Assembly (NCBI RefSeq): GCF_013373795.3 | Contig: NZ_CP088022.1 | Coordinates: 1,798,001-1,862,000, forward strand | Direction: 5' to 3' | Source of the DNA: Bradyrhizobium quebecense | GTDB lineage: Bacteria; Pseudomonadota; Alphaproteobacteria; Rhizobiales; Xanthobacteraceae | Length of the DNA: 64,000 nt | Shown here: positions 1 through 10,119 of the stretch, piece by piece | Numbering within the stretch: the stretch's first letter is position 1 | How the letters are laid out: each line of letters opens with the position of its first letter | Made by a program: the position numbers and the translations under genes | The notes under the pieces: model-generated | What the model was told of the DNA's origin: nothing | Seen by the model: only the letters and a program-made list of their open reading frames with translations | Databases searched by the model: none

Positions 1-2
1 CT

Positions 3-2309
3 GGCGTCTCTGGCGGCGCCGGCGCCGGATCGAACGGCATCCTCGCGCAGTCGATCGGTGGCGGCGGCGGCAATGGCGGATTTGCCGGTGCGTTCAGCGG
101 TGCGGGCCTCGCCAGCGTCAATCTTTCGTTCGCGTCGAGCGGCGGCACGGGCGGCGCCGGCGGCGTGGTGACCGTCAACAACAACAGCGCTGCCACGGCA
201 AGCAATACGATCGAAACCTGGCAGGCCAACTCGAACGGCATCCTTGCCCAGTCGGTTGGTGGCAAGGGTGGCAATGGCGGCTTCTCGTTGTCGGGCGGCG
301 GTGCCGGCTATGGTGCGGTCAGCGTCGGCCTCGGCGGCGATGGCGGCTCCGGCAGTAACTCCGATGTCGTCACAGTCACGAGCTATGGCGCGGTCACGAC
401 CCATGGCGATCATTCCGATGCGATCGCCGCGCAATCGATCGGCGGTGGCGGCGGCAATGCCGGCTTTGCGATCGCCGCGGCCGGGTCCGGAATGGCGAGC
501 GCCGGCATCAGCCTCGGGGGCACCGGAGGTGCTGGCTCCGACGCCAACACGGCCAAGATCACGTCGACCGGGGCGATCACGACGTCGGGTCTCTCTTCAA
601 ATGGCCTGGTGGCGCAATCGATCGGCGGCGGTGGCGGCAATGGCGGCTTCGCGATTGCGGCCTCCGGCTCTGAAAATGGCGCGCTCTCGCTGGCGTTCGG
701 TGGCGCTGGCGGAAGCGGTGGCATCGCGGGTCTCGCCAGCATCGACTCGACCGGCAATATCACCACCGGCGGTGCGCAGTCCGCAGGCATCCTCGCGCAA
801 TCGATCGGTGGCGGTGGCGGCAATGGCGGCTTCGCCGTCAGCGGCACGCTCACGGTCAGTAGCGGCGGCTCGGCGTCGTTTGCGTTCGGTGGCGACGGCG
901 GCGCCGGCTCGAAGGCGGGCGCCGTTCACGTCGGCAGCACTGGCGACATCTTCACGTCGGGGCCGAGCTCGGATGGCATTCTCGCACAGTCGATCGGCGG
1001 CTCTGGCGGCAATGGCGGTTTCTCCGGCTCACTGGCACTCGCAAGCGGTGCTGCGATCGCGAGCGCGGTCGGCGGCAACGGCGGCTCGTGCACCGGAGGG
1101 GGACAATGTAATTCCGGTGGCGCGGTCGATGTGACGAGCACCGGCAACATCACGACCACGAAAGACAGCTCGATGGGCATCTATGCCCAGTCGGTCGGTG
1201 GCGGTGGTGGCAATGGCGGCTTCTCGTTGGCCGCTTCGGCGACCATGGACTACAACTCGGTCGGCAAGTCCAAGGGCGGCACTGGCGGCACCGGAGGCAC
1301 TGGCGGCACGGTGACGGTCACCAGCACTGGTGAGGTGCACACGCAGGGCAATGAATCGACCGGTATCTTCGCGCAGTCCCTGGGTGGCGGCGGCGGCAAT
1401 GGCGGCTTCGCGATCGGTGCATCGCTGTCTTACAGCGGTTCGACTGACCTGAACTCGGTCGGCGGCAATGGTGGCACCGGGAACAACTCGAGCAAGGTCA
1501 CGGTCACGACGCAACAGACGTCAGGGACCGACCTGACCGGCTTTTCGGTGAAAACCGAGAAGGACAATTCGGTCGGCATCCTGGCGCAGTCGATCGGCGG
1601 CGGCGGCGGCAATGGCGGCTTCTCAATCGGCGTCAGTCTGTCGGCGGGCTCAGACGCGGCCAACAACACGGTCGGCGGCAGCGGGGGCGCGGGTGGCAGC
1701 TCCGGCTCGGCCGGCATCCTGATGGTCGACGTCACCAACCACGGCGCTATCAGCACTGCAGGCCGGAATTCCAGCGGCATCGTCGCGCAGTCGATCGGTG
1801 GTGGTGGCGGCAATGGCGGTTTCGCGATTGCTGCGACGGCGACCGTGTCGGACTCGAAGGGATCGGCACAGGCGATCGGAGGCAAGGGCGGCGCCAGCAA
1901 CAACACCAGCGGCGACGTTCACGTCACCAATGTCGGGAACATCACCACCGGCGGCGATCTGTCATTTGGCATTCTCGCACAGTCGATCGGCGGCGGCGGT
2001 GGCAATGGCGGCTTTGCGATCGCCGGATCGCTCTCGACCAATGGAGCCGGCGTGACCAACGCGACGGGCGGCGATGGCGGGGCGGCAATGCGGCGGGCAA
2101 CGTCCTCGTCAAGTCGGATGGCACCATCCTCACCACCGGCAATGGCTCTGGCGGCATCGTCGCGCAGTCGATCGGCGGCGGTGGCGGCAGCGGCGGCTTC
2201 TCCGGTGGTATTGCGCTTGGTCTCGGAGGCGATGGCACCACCAACACCATGGGCGGCAAGGGCGGCCCTGGTTCGGACGGCGGAACGGTCACGGTTCAAT
2301 CGGGGCTGA
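3..2309 (+). CDS. Autotransporter adhesin, upstream part (5' end outside the window, frameshifted at about 2079-2083)
   Basis: The frame is open from base 3, so the gene starts upstream of the window. The protein is built of units of about 60-75 residues, each ending in a motif like GILAQSIGGGGGNGGF, with glycine-, serine- and threonine-rich beta-helix-like linkers between (for example VTVTSTGNITT). Eleven copies lie here before the frame breaks. After the short G run at 2079-2082 the true reading continues in the frame of the downstream part; one missing G would restore it. The last 75 or so residues of this ORF (alanine-, serine- and arginine-rich) are out of frame and not real protein. This and the 2249-8830 entry are one passenger domain, expected to be exported to the cell surface. 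Confidence 0.85.
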   Translation, partial: GVSGGAGAGSNGILAQSIGGGGGNGGFAGAFSGAGLASVNLSFASSGGTGGAGGVVTVNNNSAATASNTIETWQANSNGILAQSVGGKGGNGGFSLSGGGAGYGAVSVGLGGDGGSGSNSDVVTVTSYGAVTTHGDHSDAIAAQSIGGGGGNAGFAIAAAGSGMASAGISLGGTGGAGSDANTAKITSTGAITTSGLSSNGLVAQSIGGGGGNGGFAIAASGSENGALSLAFGGAGGSGGIAGLASIDSTGNITTGGAQSAGILAQSIGGGGGNGGFAVSGTLTVSSGGSASFAFGGDGGAGSKAGAVHVGSTGDIFTSGPSSDGILAQSIGGSGGNGGFSGSLALASGAAIASAVGGNGGSCTGGGQCNSGGAVDVTSTGNITTTKDSSMGIYAQSVGGGGGNGGFSLAASATMDYNSVGKSKGGTGGTGGTGGTVTVTSTGEVHTQGNESTGIFAQSLGGGGGNGGFAIGASLSYSGSTDLNSVGGNGGTGNNSSKVTVTTQQTSGTDLTGFSVKTEKDNSVGILAQSIGGGGGNGGFSIGVSLSAGSDAANNTVGGSGGAGGSSGSAGILMVDVTNHGAISTAGRNSSGIVAQSIGGGGGNGGFAIAATATVSDSKGSAQAIGGKGGASNNTSGDVHVTNVGNITTGGDLSFGILAQSIGGGGGNGGFAIAGSLSTNGAGVTNATGGDGGAAMRRATSSSSRMAPSSPPAMALAASSRSRSAAVAAAAASPVVLRLVSEAMAPPTPWAARAALVRTAERSRFNRG

Positions 2310-5300
2310 ATGGCTCCGGATCGCTCATCCTGACACTGGGCGACAACGCAGCCGGCATCACCGCGCAATCGATCGGCGGTGGCGGCGGCAATGGCGGCTT
2401 CAGTGTCGGCACCGCGTTCAGCTCGAGCGACAAGAGCTCGACCAACACCGTCGGCGGTTCGGGCGGAAACGGCGGCATGGGCAAGGATGTCACGGTCACC
2501 AACGCCGCACAGATTATCACGACTGGCTTGCTGTCTCACGGCATTCTCGCTCAGTCGATCGGCGGCGGCGGTGGCAATGGCGGCTTTGCGGTGAGCGGCT
2601 CCCTCTCCGTTGGAACCGACTCGGCTGCGAGCACGACCGGCGGCGGCGCGGGCACTGGCCAGAAGGCGGGCAGTGTGACGGTGACGAACTCCGGGGCGAT
2701 CTCCGTAGGCACGTTGGGTCCGCGTGACGGCACGATCGCTATTCTGGCACAGTCGATCGGTGGTGGTGGCGGCACCGGCGGTTTCGCAGGTGGCGTGTCC
2801 GTCAGCTCGAACGGCAAGGCGATCAACAACACGACGGGCGGCAATGGCGGCAGCGGTGCGGACGCCAACACCGTCACGGTCACGAACAGCGCCGCATTGT
2901 CGGCGAATGGCGCAAACGCCGGCGGCATCGTCGCACAGTCGATTGGTGGCGGCGGCGGCAATGGCGGATTCTCCCTGGGGGCCGCGGCCTCGTCAGCCAA
3001 GGGCGTGAACCAGGGCGTCGGCGGCCAGGGCGGTTCGGCGGGCCTCGCGATGGCCGTCGAAGTCGACAACAATGTCGGGGGCACGATCGACACCAAGGGC
3101 GCGTTTGCCCATGGCATCGAAGCCCAATCGATCGGCGGCGGCGGTGGTAATGGCGGCTTCTCGATAGGCGCCGGCCTGTCGTTGAACGGTGATGCGCAGT
3201 CTACCGTTGGTGGCGGCGGCGCAGGCGCCGGCAGCACCGGCGGCACGGTCACCGTGAAGAATTTCGACACCATCACCACCGACGGCTTCAACGCGCACGG
3301 CATCTTCGCGGAATCGATTGGCGGCGGCGGCGGCTCCGGTGGCTTCTCGGTCAGCGCTTCGGTCAGCGCCAGCGGCTCCGCGCTCGACAATTCGGTCGGC
3401 GGCAACGGCGCCGGCGGCGGCAACGCTATGCTTGTGACGGTCGAGAACTCCGCAAGGATCGTGACCAAGCAGGACAGTTCGATCGGCATCCTGGCGCAGT
3501 CGATCGGCGGTGGTGGCGGCGGCGGCGCGTTTGGAATCTCGGCGGCGGGATCGACCGCGAATGCCGGCAGCCAGAGCGTCGGCGGCAATGGCGGCACGGC
3601 GGGCTTCGGCGGCGACGTCACAGTAAACAATCACACAGGCGGCGTCATCATGACGTCGGGCATGTACTCCTACGGCATCGAGGCGCAATCGATCGGCGGT
3701 GGCGGCGGCAATGGCGCGTTCTCGATCGGTGCCGCGGCCTCACTGAACAACGACTCGAATGCGAAGGTCGGCGGCGGCGCCGGAGGGGCGGCTGGCGGCG
3801 CCGGTGTCGTCACCGTCACCAACGACGCCAATATCGGCACGACCGGAAAAGGCGCCCTCGGTATCTTCGCGCAGTCGGTTGGTGGTGGCGGCGGCGCCGG
3901 CGGGTTTGCGATTGGGGCCAGTGTCAGCGCAAGCGGTGCGAGCCTCGGCAGCACGCTCGGCGGTGCTGGCGCCGGCGGCGGTGCTGGCAACTCGGTGAGC
4001 GTCACAAACACCGCCGAGATCGCGACCACCGGCACCAGCGCGACCGGCATCTTTGCGCAATCGGTTGGTGGCGGCGGCGGCAATGGCGGCTTTGCGATTG
4101 GCGGTGGCGTCTCGCAGGCGAAGTCGGCCAGCTCCTCCGTCGGTGGTTCAGGTGGTGGGGGAGGCATCGGTCTTGACGTCACCGTCACCAACACGTCGAC
4201 CGGGCTCATCTTCACTGACGGTGCGATGGCCCACGGCATCCAGGCGCAGTCGATCGGCGGTGGTGGCGGCAACGGCGGATTTGCGGTCGACGGCACGCTC
4301 AATCTCGGCGGCGATGCCAGTTCGACAGTCGGTGGCGGCGCGGGCGGTGGCGGCGGCCTCGCCAGCGCGGTGAAGGTCACCAATGACGGTCAGATCATTA
4401 CCAACGGTGCCGCATCGATTGGCGTCTTTGCGCAATCGGTGGGCGGGGGTGGTGGTTCGGGCGGTTTTGCCGGCGCGTTCAATGTCGGCAATGGATCGAC
4501 CCTCACCAACACGGTCGGTGGCTCGGGCGCCGGTGCCGGCAATGGTGGCCAGGTCACGGTCGATAACACCGGCCTGATCCACACCACGAACGATCGCTCG
4601 ATCGGTGTGCTCGCGCAGTCGATCGGCGGCGGTGGCGGCAATGGTGGCTTTTCGCTGGCCGCCTCGGGATCGGGCGGCAACAGCACGACCACAAGCATCG
4701 GCGGTGGCGGCGGTGGCGGTGGCTCGGCCGATCTCGTGTCGGTGACCAATTCGGGTCAGATCGTGACCGAAGGCAAGCTGTCCTACGGCATTTATGCGCA
4801 GTCGGTCGGTGGTGGCGGCGGTAATGGCGGCTTCACTGTGGCCGGCACACTGGCGAGCGGCTCGGGCGGCATGGTGTCGAACGTTGGTGGCGGTGGAGGC
4901 AACGGCGGCAATGGCGGCGCGGTCACGGTCACCAACACCGGCATCATCGTCGTCAAGGCCGCAGGCTCGGTCGGCGTGCTCGCACAATCGATCGGCGGCG
5001 GTGGCGGCTCGGGCGGATTTGCCGGGGCGCTCAGCCTCACCGGCGGTGGTGGCGGGCAGATGTCGAACAACGTCGGCGGCCACGGCGGTAACGGTGGCGA
5101 CGGCGGCGATGTGACCGTCAAGAGCACGGGTAGTATCCAGACGCTGGCCGACGATTCGGTTAGCGTGCTGGCACAATCGATTGGCGGTGGCGGCGGCAAC
5201 TCGGCTTGGGCGATCTCGGCGCAGAACGGCGGCGCGCTCGGTGCCGAAGTGAACGTCGGCGGCTCTTCGAACGGAGCGGGCGGCGCCAAGGGCAAGGTGA

Positions 5301-6830
5301 TCGTCGACGTCAGCGGCGGTGTGCTGCTCACCTCGGGTGCGCTGTCTTACGGCATGCTGGCACAATCGATCGGAGGCGGCGGCGGCAACGGTGCGATCTC
5401 TGTGCCGGATCCGCTGACGACGATGGGCGGCGGCATCACCGCGATGGTCGGCGCAACGGGCGGCATCAGCGGCAACGGCAATCTTCTGACCACCACCAAT
5501 GCCAATCCAACGACGACGACAGGCGAAGGCGCAATTGGTCTGATCGGTCAGTCGATCGGCGGTGGCGGCGGCGCGGACGGCGCCAGCGGAGACATCTCAG
5601 TCGGTACCGGTGTCGGTGTGCTCAAGGCGATCGCCGGCGGGACCAGCACCAATGGCGGCTCGGGTGCCGCGGTCGCATTCAGTAATACCGGGAACATCAT
5701 GACCTCGGGCAATCTGGCCGCCGGCGCGGTGGTGCAGTCGATCGGCGGTGGCGGCGGCAACGCGGTCCTGGCATTCGGCGTGGTGACTGGAACGCCGCTG
5801 GGGATTGCCCTTACTGCTGGAGGTTCGGAAGGCGCCGTCGGCAATGGCGGGACGGTCAATCTGCCGAGCTTCACGGGGGCTGTCGCAACGTCGGGTGCGC
5901 TCGCCGCCGGCCTGATGGCGCAGTCGATCGGTGGCGGCGGCGGCTATGTTGGCTTCACGACGCCGACCGGCACCAGCGTGGGCGCCAACGGCGTCAGCTT
6001 GACTGTGGGCGGGCTCGGCGGCGTAGGCGGTCTTGCTCAATCGGTCATCTTCAACGCGACGCAGACTGTCTCGACCAGCGGTGTCGGTTCAGTCGGCCTG
6101 CTCGGCCAGTCGATCGGTGGCGGCGGTGGCTTTGCCGGCTTCTGGAGCGGCGGCAGCCAGAACCCCGTGGTCTCGAGCTTCGTCATCGGTGCGAGCGGCG
6201 GCGCCGGCGGCAAGGGCGACGCGGTCAATATGGGCGCAGGCGGCTCGGTGTTCACGACCGGCACGGGGGCGATCGGTGTGCTCGGGCAGTCGATCGGTGG
6301 CGGCGGCGGCGTCGCCGAAGCCTTCGGCGTTGGCTCGTCGGGAGGCGTCAAGATCGGCGCCGGTGGCGGCGCGGCGGGCGATGGCGGCGCGGTGACGATC
6401 GCCACGCAATTGGTCTCGACGACCGGCAATGGCGCCCACGCTGTCGTCGCGCAGTCGATCGGCGGCGGCGGCGGTTTGCAGATGTCCTTTGGCTCGGATG
6501 GCACTGCGGCTGTATCGGCAGTCACCGCAGGCGCGGGCGGCGGTGGCGGCAATGGCGGCAACGTCAGCGTGACCACGAATGGGGCGATCACGACGACCGG
6601 CGCCGGTGCACACGGCATCATCGCGCAGTCGATTGCGGGCGGCGGCGGCATCGTCGGCGGTGGCGCTTTTGCAAATGCGCCCGGCTCGAGCGGGCCGTTC
6701 GCCGGCAGCGTCGGTGGGGCGGGCGTCGCGGGTGCGGTGACCATCAACGCACAAGCGAATGTTGTCGTGACCGGTGCCGGTTCGACCGCGATCTACGCCC
6801 AGTCGGTCAACGCTCTGGGTGTCGGCGGCA
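33..6830 (+). repeat. Degenerate coding tandem repeat, about 37 units of 180-230 bp
   Basis: A DNA unit encoding roughly [GILAQS-(I/V)GGGGG-N-GGF] plus a beta-strand-rich linker is repeated about 37 times in the autotransporter. The codons for the Q-S-I-G-G-G-G-G core are close to identical between copies, giving repeated cagtcgatcggcggcgg-like strings. That would favour unequal recombination, slippage and assembly collapse. Confidence 0.9.
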
Positions 6831-8830
6831 ACATCGGCATCACGCTCGGCAACGCCGGGCTCGGCACCGCTCAGTCGGTGCTCGGCAGCGGCGACGGTGC
6901 AACGACGACCAACGCGGTGACCTTCGTCGGCGGCGCAAACAACACGCTGACGAACTTTGCACTGCTTGCGACGATGGCTGGCATCAACGGCACCGCGGAG
7001 AGGGGCGGGGTCGGCAACGAGGCGATCACGAGTTTCGGTCACATGATCGGATCGATCGACCTCGGGACCGGCACGAACTCGATCGACAACAAGCCCTACA
7101 ACAACAATCCGTCGCTGATGGCCGGTGTGTTCGACGCCGGTGCCGTGATCAATCTCGGCGGGCCGGCGGCCGGCAACGTCCTGACCAACGAGGGCCTGCT
7201 CTCGCCGGGCGCCTTGTTCAACGTCTTGACCACCAACCTGAATGGAAACTTCGTGCAGACCACAGCTGGTTCCTGCGGCGCCTTCGGCCTGCCGACCAGC
7301 ACCTGCGGGTATTTCGGCGTCGATCTGGATCTGAAGTCCGCCACCGCGGATCGGCTGAACGCGACGGGAACGGCGAATGTCTCTGGCGCCGTTGTGGTCA
7401 ATATCGGCAATGCGGGTGACGCGACACCGGGCACCAATACACTGACGATCATTTCGGCTGCCGGCGGCGAGACCCATCCGAACCTGGTTGCGCAGGCCCA
7501 GCAGACCGCTGTTGCGCAGTATTCGCTGGTCTATCCGAATGCGACCGATATCGATCTGAAATACTCGATCGACTACTCGCCTTCTGGCTTGACCCAGAAC
7601 CAGCATTCCGTCGGCAACGCAGTCAACGCGATCCAGACAGCCCATGTGCAGACCTTCCGTCCGATCGCGGCCGCGTTGTTCTATCAGCCGACCGTGGGCG
7701 TGCTGGGGGCCGTGTACGACACGTTGTCGGGCGAAGGCGTGGCCGCAGTCGAGCAGACCGCGATCTCGGCCAACGATATGTTCCACTCGTCGATCTTGAG
7801 CCAGGCCAGGTTCTGGATGTTCGACAATGACAGGAACGATCCGAACAGCCTGACCTTCTATGACGGGGGTCGGATGAGCTACGCGGCGGCGCCCGGCAAC
7901 GGCTTCCCGAATTACGCGACGAAAGCTCCGGGCCAGCGGACCTGGCGAGTCTGGACCACGCTGAACGGAGGCGATTGGCGCTATTCGGGCAATCCGACGA
8001 TCGGTACGGCGGCTACGTCATCGTCCGGAGGTGGTTTCACCAGCGGCCTCGACTACCAGTTCGATCCGACCCTGATGGCCGGTGTCGCGGTTGGATATGG
8101 CAAGGCGTGGGTCAAGATACCCGGGCGCGATACCAATGACAGCGTCGAGGGAAGCCACATCGCAGGCTACGCGGCGAAGCGCTTTGACAACGCCTATGTC
8201 ATGGGATCGCTCGGCCTGGAATACTTCACCAATACCGAGAGCCGTTTTGCGGCCATTCCTGGTACGGTGCTGCCGCCGCTGTTCGGGTCGTCAGTTGCGC
8301 CGATTCCGGGATTTGCCGAACACCTGCTCGGGACCTTCAACAGCTACTCCGTCAGCGGCATGTTCGAGGGCGGCTACAAGTACCGCTTCGGCGACTACAA
8401 TGTGACGCCGCTGGCCGGCCTGAATTTCACCTCGTATTGGATGAATGGCTTCACCGAGAACAACAACGGTGCACCGAGTTTCATTGGCCTGTCGTTCGCG
8501 AGCCGCAACATCAACTCCGTCCCGACCTTCATCGGCGCACAGCTCGATACCACCCAGTTGCTGGCGAATGGCGGCTCGCTCTTTGCGTGGGCGCGTGCCA
8601 CCTGGGTTCACGAGTTCCTGCCGCACCGGACCGTGAACCCGTCGTTCATCGCAGCGCCAGGATTTGACTTTGTCATCGATGGTGCACTGGCTCCGACCGA
8701 TCTGGCTCGCATCAATCTCGGCGCGAAGGTTGCGCTGGATCGAAACGTCTCGGTGTCGGCCGATGTGAGAGCGGATTTGTACCGGACGCCGAGCATCGCG
8801 GGCTTCATCGGAGCCAAGGTATCCTGGTGA
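2249..8830 (+). CDS. Autotransporter adhesin, main part with C-terminal beta-barrel
   Basis: This is the downstream part of the same giant gene; homologous coding begins about 2084, before the first ATG at 2249. About 25 further copies of the AQSIGGGGG motif run to about nt 6830. They degenerate towards the C-terminus (AQSIAGGGG, AQSVNALGVGG). A non-repetitive stretch follows, then from about residue 1900 a 290-residue autotransporter beta-barrel (PF03797-like: alternating aromatic and glycine strands such as FDNAYVMGSLGLEYF) ending in an aromatic residue (AKVSW), as outer-membrane barrels do. The family is known to translocate its passenger through the outer membrane. The ligand is unknown; adhesion or biofilm formation is inferred from architecture. 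With its missing 5' part the intact protein would exceed 2,950 residues. Confidence 0.9.
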   Translation: MGGKGGPGSDGGTVTVQSGLNGSGSLILTLGDNAAGITAQSIGGGGGNGGFSVGTAFSSSDKSSTNTVGGSGGNGGMGKDVTVTNAAQIITTGLLSHGILAQSIGGGGGNGGFAVSGSLSVGTDSAASTTGGGAGTGQKAGSVTVTNSGAISVGTLGPRDGTIAILAQSIGGGGGTGGFAGGVSVSSNGKAINNTTGGNGGSGADANTVTVTNSAALSANGANAGGIVAQSIGGGGGNGGFSLGAAASSAKGVNQGVGGQGGSAGLAMAVEVDNNVGGTIDTKGAFAHGIEAQSIGGGGGNGGFSIGAGLSLNGDAQSTVGGGGAGAGSTGGTVTVKNFDTITTDGFNAHGIFAESIGGGGGSGGFSVSASVSASGSALDNSVGGNGAGGGNAMLVTVENSARIVTKQDSSIGILAQSIGGGGGGGAFGISAAGSTANAGSQSVGGNGGTAGFGGDVTVNNHTGGVIMTSGMYSYGIEAQSIGGGGGNGAFSIGAAASLNNDSNAKVGGGAGGAAGGAGVVTVTNDANIGTTGKGALGIFAQSVGGGGGAGGFAIGASVSASGASLGSTLGGAGAGGGAGNSVSVTNTAEIATTGTSATGIFAQSVGGGGGNGGFAIGGGVSQAKSASSSVGGSGGGGGIGLDVTVTNTSTGLIFTDGAMAHGIQAQSIGGGGGNGGFAVDGTLNLGGDASSTVGGGAGGGGGLASAVKVTNDGQIITNGAASIGVFAQSVGGGGGSGGFAGAFNVGNGSTLTNTVGGSGAGAGNGGQVTVDNTGLIHTTNDRSIGVLAQSIGGGGGNGGFSLAASGSGGNSTTTSIGGGGGGGGSADLVSVTNSGQIVTEGKLSYGIYAQSVGGGGGNGGFTVAGTLASGSGGMVSNVGGGGGNGGNGGAVTVTNTGIIVVKAAGSVGVLAQSIGGGGGSGGFAGALSLTGGGGGQMSNNVGGHGGNGGDGGDVTVKSTGSIQTLADDSVSVLAQSIGGGGGNSAWAISAQNGGALGAEVNVGGSSNGAGGAKGKVIVDVSGGVLLTSGALSYGMLAQSIGGGGGNGAISVPDPLTTMGGGITAMVGATGGISGNGNLLTTTNANPTTTTGEGAIGLIGQSIGGGGGADGASGDISVGTGVGVLKAIAGGTSTNGGSGAAVAFSNTGNIMTSGNLAAGAVVQSIGGGGGNAVLAFGVVTGTPLGIALTAGGSEGAVGNGGTVNLPSFTGAVATSGALAAGLMAQSIGGGGGYVGFTTPTGTSVGANGVSLTVGGLGGVGGLAQSVIFNATQTVSTSGVGSVGLLGQSIGGGGGFAGFWSGGSQNPVVSSFVIGASGGAGGKGDAVNMGAGGSVFTTGTGAIGVLGQSIGGGGGVAEAFGVGSSGGVKIGAGGGAAGDGGAVTIATQLVSTTGNGAHAVVAQSIGGGGGLQMSFGSDGTAAVSAVTAGAGGGGGNGGNVSVTTNGAITTTGAGAHGIIAQSIAGGGGIVGGGAFANAPGSSGPFAGSVGGAGVAGAVTINAQANVVVTGAGSTAIYAQSVNALGVGGNIGITLGNAGLGTAQSVLGSGDGATTTNAVTFVGGANNTLTNFALLATMAGINGTAERGGVGNEAITSFGHMIGSIDLGTGTNSIDNKPYNNNPSLMAGVFDAGAVINLGGPAAGNVLTNEGLLSPGALFNVLTTNLNGNFVQTTAGSCGAFGLPTSTCGYFGVDLDLKSATADRLNATGTANVSGAVVVNIGNAGDATPGTNTLTIISAAGGETHPNLVAQAQQTAVAQYSLVYPNATDIDLKYSIDYSPSGLTQNQHSVGNAVNAIQTAHVQTFRPIAAALFYQPTVGVLGAVYDTLSGEGVAAVEQTAISANDMFHSSILSQARFWMFDNDRNDPNSLTFYDGGRMSYAAAPGNGFPNYATKAPGQRTWRVWTTLNGGDWRYSGNPTIGTAATSSSGGGFTSGLDYQFDPTLMAGVAVGYGKAWVKIPGRDTNDSVEGSHIAGYAAKRFDNAYVMGSLGLEYFTNTESRFAAIPGTVLPPLFGSSVAPIPGFAEHLLGTFNSYSVSGMFEGGYKYRFGDYNVTPLAGLNFTSYWMNGFTENNNGAPSFIGLSFASRNINSVPTFIGAQLDTTQLLANGGSLFAWARATWVHEFLPHRTVNPSFIAAPGFDFVIDGALAPTDLARINLGAKVALDRNVSVSADVRADLYRTPSIAGFIGAKVSW

Positions 8831-8945
8831 TGAGCCGTCCTGCAAGAAGCTTCGTGACGCCTTCCAGCCCCTATTGGTTTCCAAGCCCTATCGCGGGTGC
8901 GGACTTTTGCGGCGAGGCGCTCGTGCGCGGCATGCCACCTCTGGC

Positions 8946-9785
8946 TCAACTCCCATCGTTTGCCGCAAGCTTCTGAAATCGGCGTTTCATCTCGTTGACC
9001 TTCGCAATGTATGCCGCGACGAGGTGGTCGCCGCATTGTTCGCCCGCGGCAGGCCGGAACCCGCGGCGCACGAAGGCTCGTCCGGGGCCGGTGCCGCAGA
9101 GATGGATGAGCGCGGCGAGATCCTGCTTCTGCTGGGGACTGGCGGTGTTCTTCGGTACCGCAGCGAGAACGCTGGCGACATTGCGGTCCAGGTATATCGC
9201 TGCGAGCTCCGTGGCGTGACCCGGTAGCGTGCGAATATAGAGGCCATTGAACCAGCAGTCCGTGGTGACGACCGCGTGCTCGCGGATGCAATAGTTATTC
9301 GCCTCCGCAAACGCCGGGTCTGTCATCTGATACAGGCCGACGGCGCTCGAGGCGGGCTTGTATATCGCGAGCGGATTCCAGGTCGGTCGCCAGCGCCAAT
9401 AGGTGCGCGCCACCGGATTGCCGGAGCTCTCGGTCTGGGCCAGCGCAGCCAGGAGCTCGGGCGCGATGGCGTCGGTGGAAGACGAACGGAAGTGTGCTCC
9501 GTACTGTCGCCACGTGTCCGCCGGCTCCTTGTCCAGCGCCGTGCCGACGAAAAAGAACAGCTCGGTCGGCTTGCGGATGATCTGATAGGAGACGTTGGCC
9601 AGCGGAAGGAGCACGACAAGCGCCGCACTGACGGCCGCAACCCGAATCGCGGCCGGCATCGCTTCGAGTTTCCGCCACATCTTGCGCGCGGCGCGCCGGC
9701 TGCAGGCCAGCCAAATGGCTGGCGTCCAGCCTTGCCGAGCGCGCCTCTTGCGAGCGACTGGCCTGGTGGCGAGCAACGAGGACAC
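8946..9785 (-). CDS. Lytic transglycosylase-like (SLT-fold) protein
   Basis: The protein has 279 residues. A basic N-terminus precedes one membrane segment (about 46-66), so the catalytic domain should face the periplasm. The domain has the SLT signature: E119 in AQTESSGNP is the expected catalytic acid, followed by GLYQMTDPAF at 150-159, the usual GxxQ(I/M) motif. Members cleave peptidoglycan glycan strands. Paired cysteines in the C-terminal half (NNYC, TTDC, HLC, EQC) suggest disulfides. It is convergent with the autotransporter, 115 bp away; a role in letting the adhesin through the cell wall is only a guess. The start may lie downstream, for example at M43. Confidence 0.75.
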   Translation of the reverse strand: MSSLLATRPVARKRRARQGWTPAIWLACSRRAARKMWRKLEAMPAAIRVAAVSAALVVLLPLANVSYQIIRKPTELFFFVGTALDKEPADTWRQYGAHFRSSSTDAIAPELLAALAQTESSGNPVARTYWRWRPTWNPLAIYKPASSAVGLYQMTDPAFAEANNYCIREHAVVTTDCWFNGLYIRTLPGHATELAAIYLDRNVASVLAAVPKNTASPQQKQDLAALIHLCGTGPGRAFVRRGFRPAAGEQCGDHLVAAYIAKVNEMKRRFQKLAANDGS

Positions 9786-10119
9786 GGAATCGTAAGCCTT
9801 TATGGAACTTCACGCAGCAGGAGCGGAACGGTTTGAATGTGGCCAGGAACTGCTGTCTCGGATTTGCACTGGGTGCGGCTCGTTGCCGCGAGGCTTGTTT
9901 GAAGCGCGAACCCACACTGAAATAGAAAGATTGCCAATGTCCTGACGACCAGCCGGGCGCGGGCGATGCGCCCGTGAGTAGCACCGACATCGCGCCGATC
10001 CCCAAATTCGTATCAGGCGGGCAATATTATACCGCGGCCATGGCAGCGTCGCGGCCGACGCTGGTGCGACAACGGGAAGATGACATCTGCTGCAACCTCC
10101 GATACAGAGGGGCCGCGGG
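9786..10119. other. Intergenic, nothing recognised
   Basis: A 334-bp gap upstream of the transglycosylase gene, which reads leftwards, and of the broken autotransporter-like gene, which reads rightwards. It should contain their promoters, but I see no convincing hexamer pair, hairpin or conserved reading frame. Confidence 0.4.

Noticed and set aside
33..6830. CRISPR-like periodic repeats
   Set aside because: Period 180-230 bp, degenerate and in frame with one protein; not 25-40-bp direct repeats with unique spacers.
410..7786. Long minus-strand ORFs rich in proline or arginine opposite the adhesin
   Set aside because: They are shadows of the glycine-rich repeat (GGC codons read as GCC or CCG on the other strand), carry PPLPPPPPIDCA-type low-complexity repeats and have no start signals or domains.
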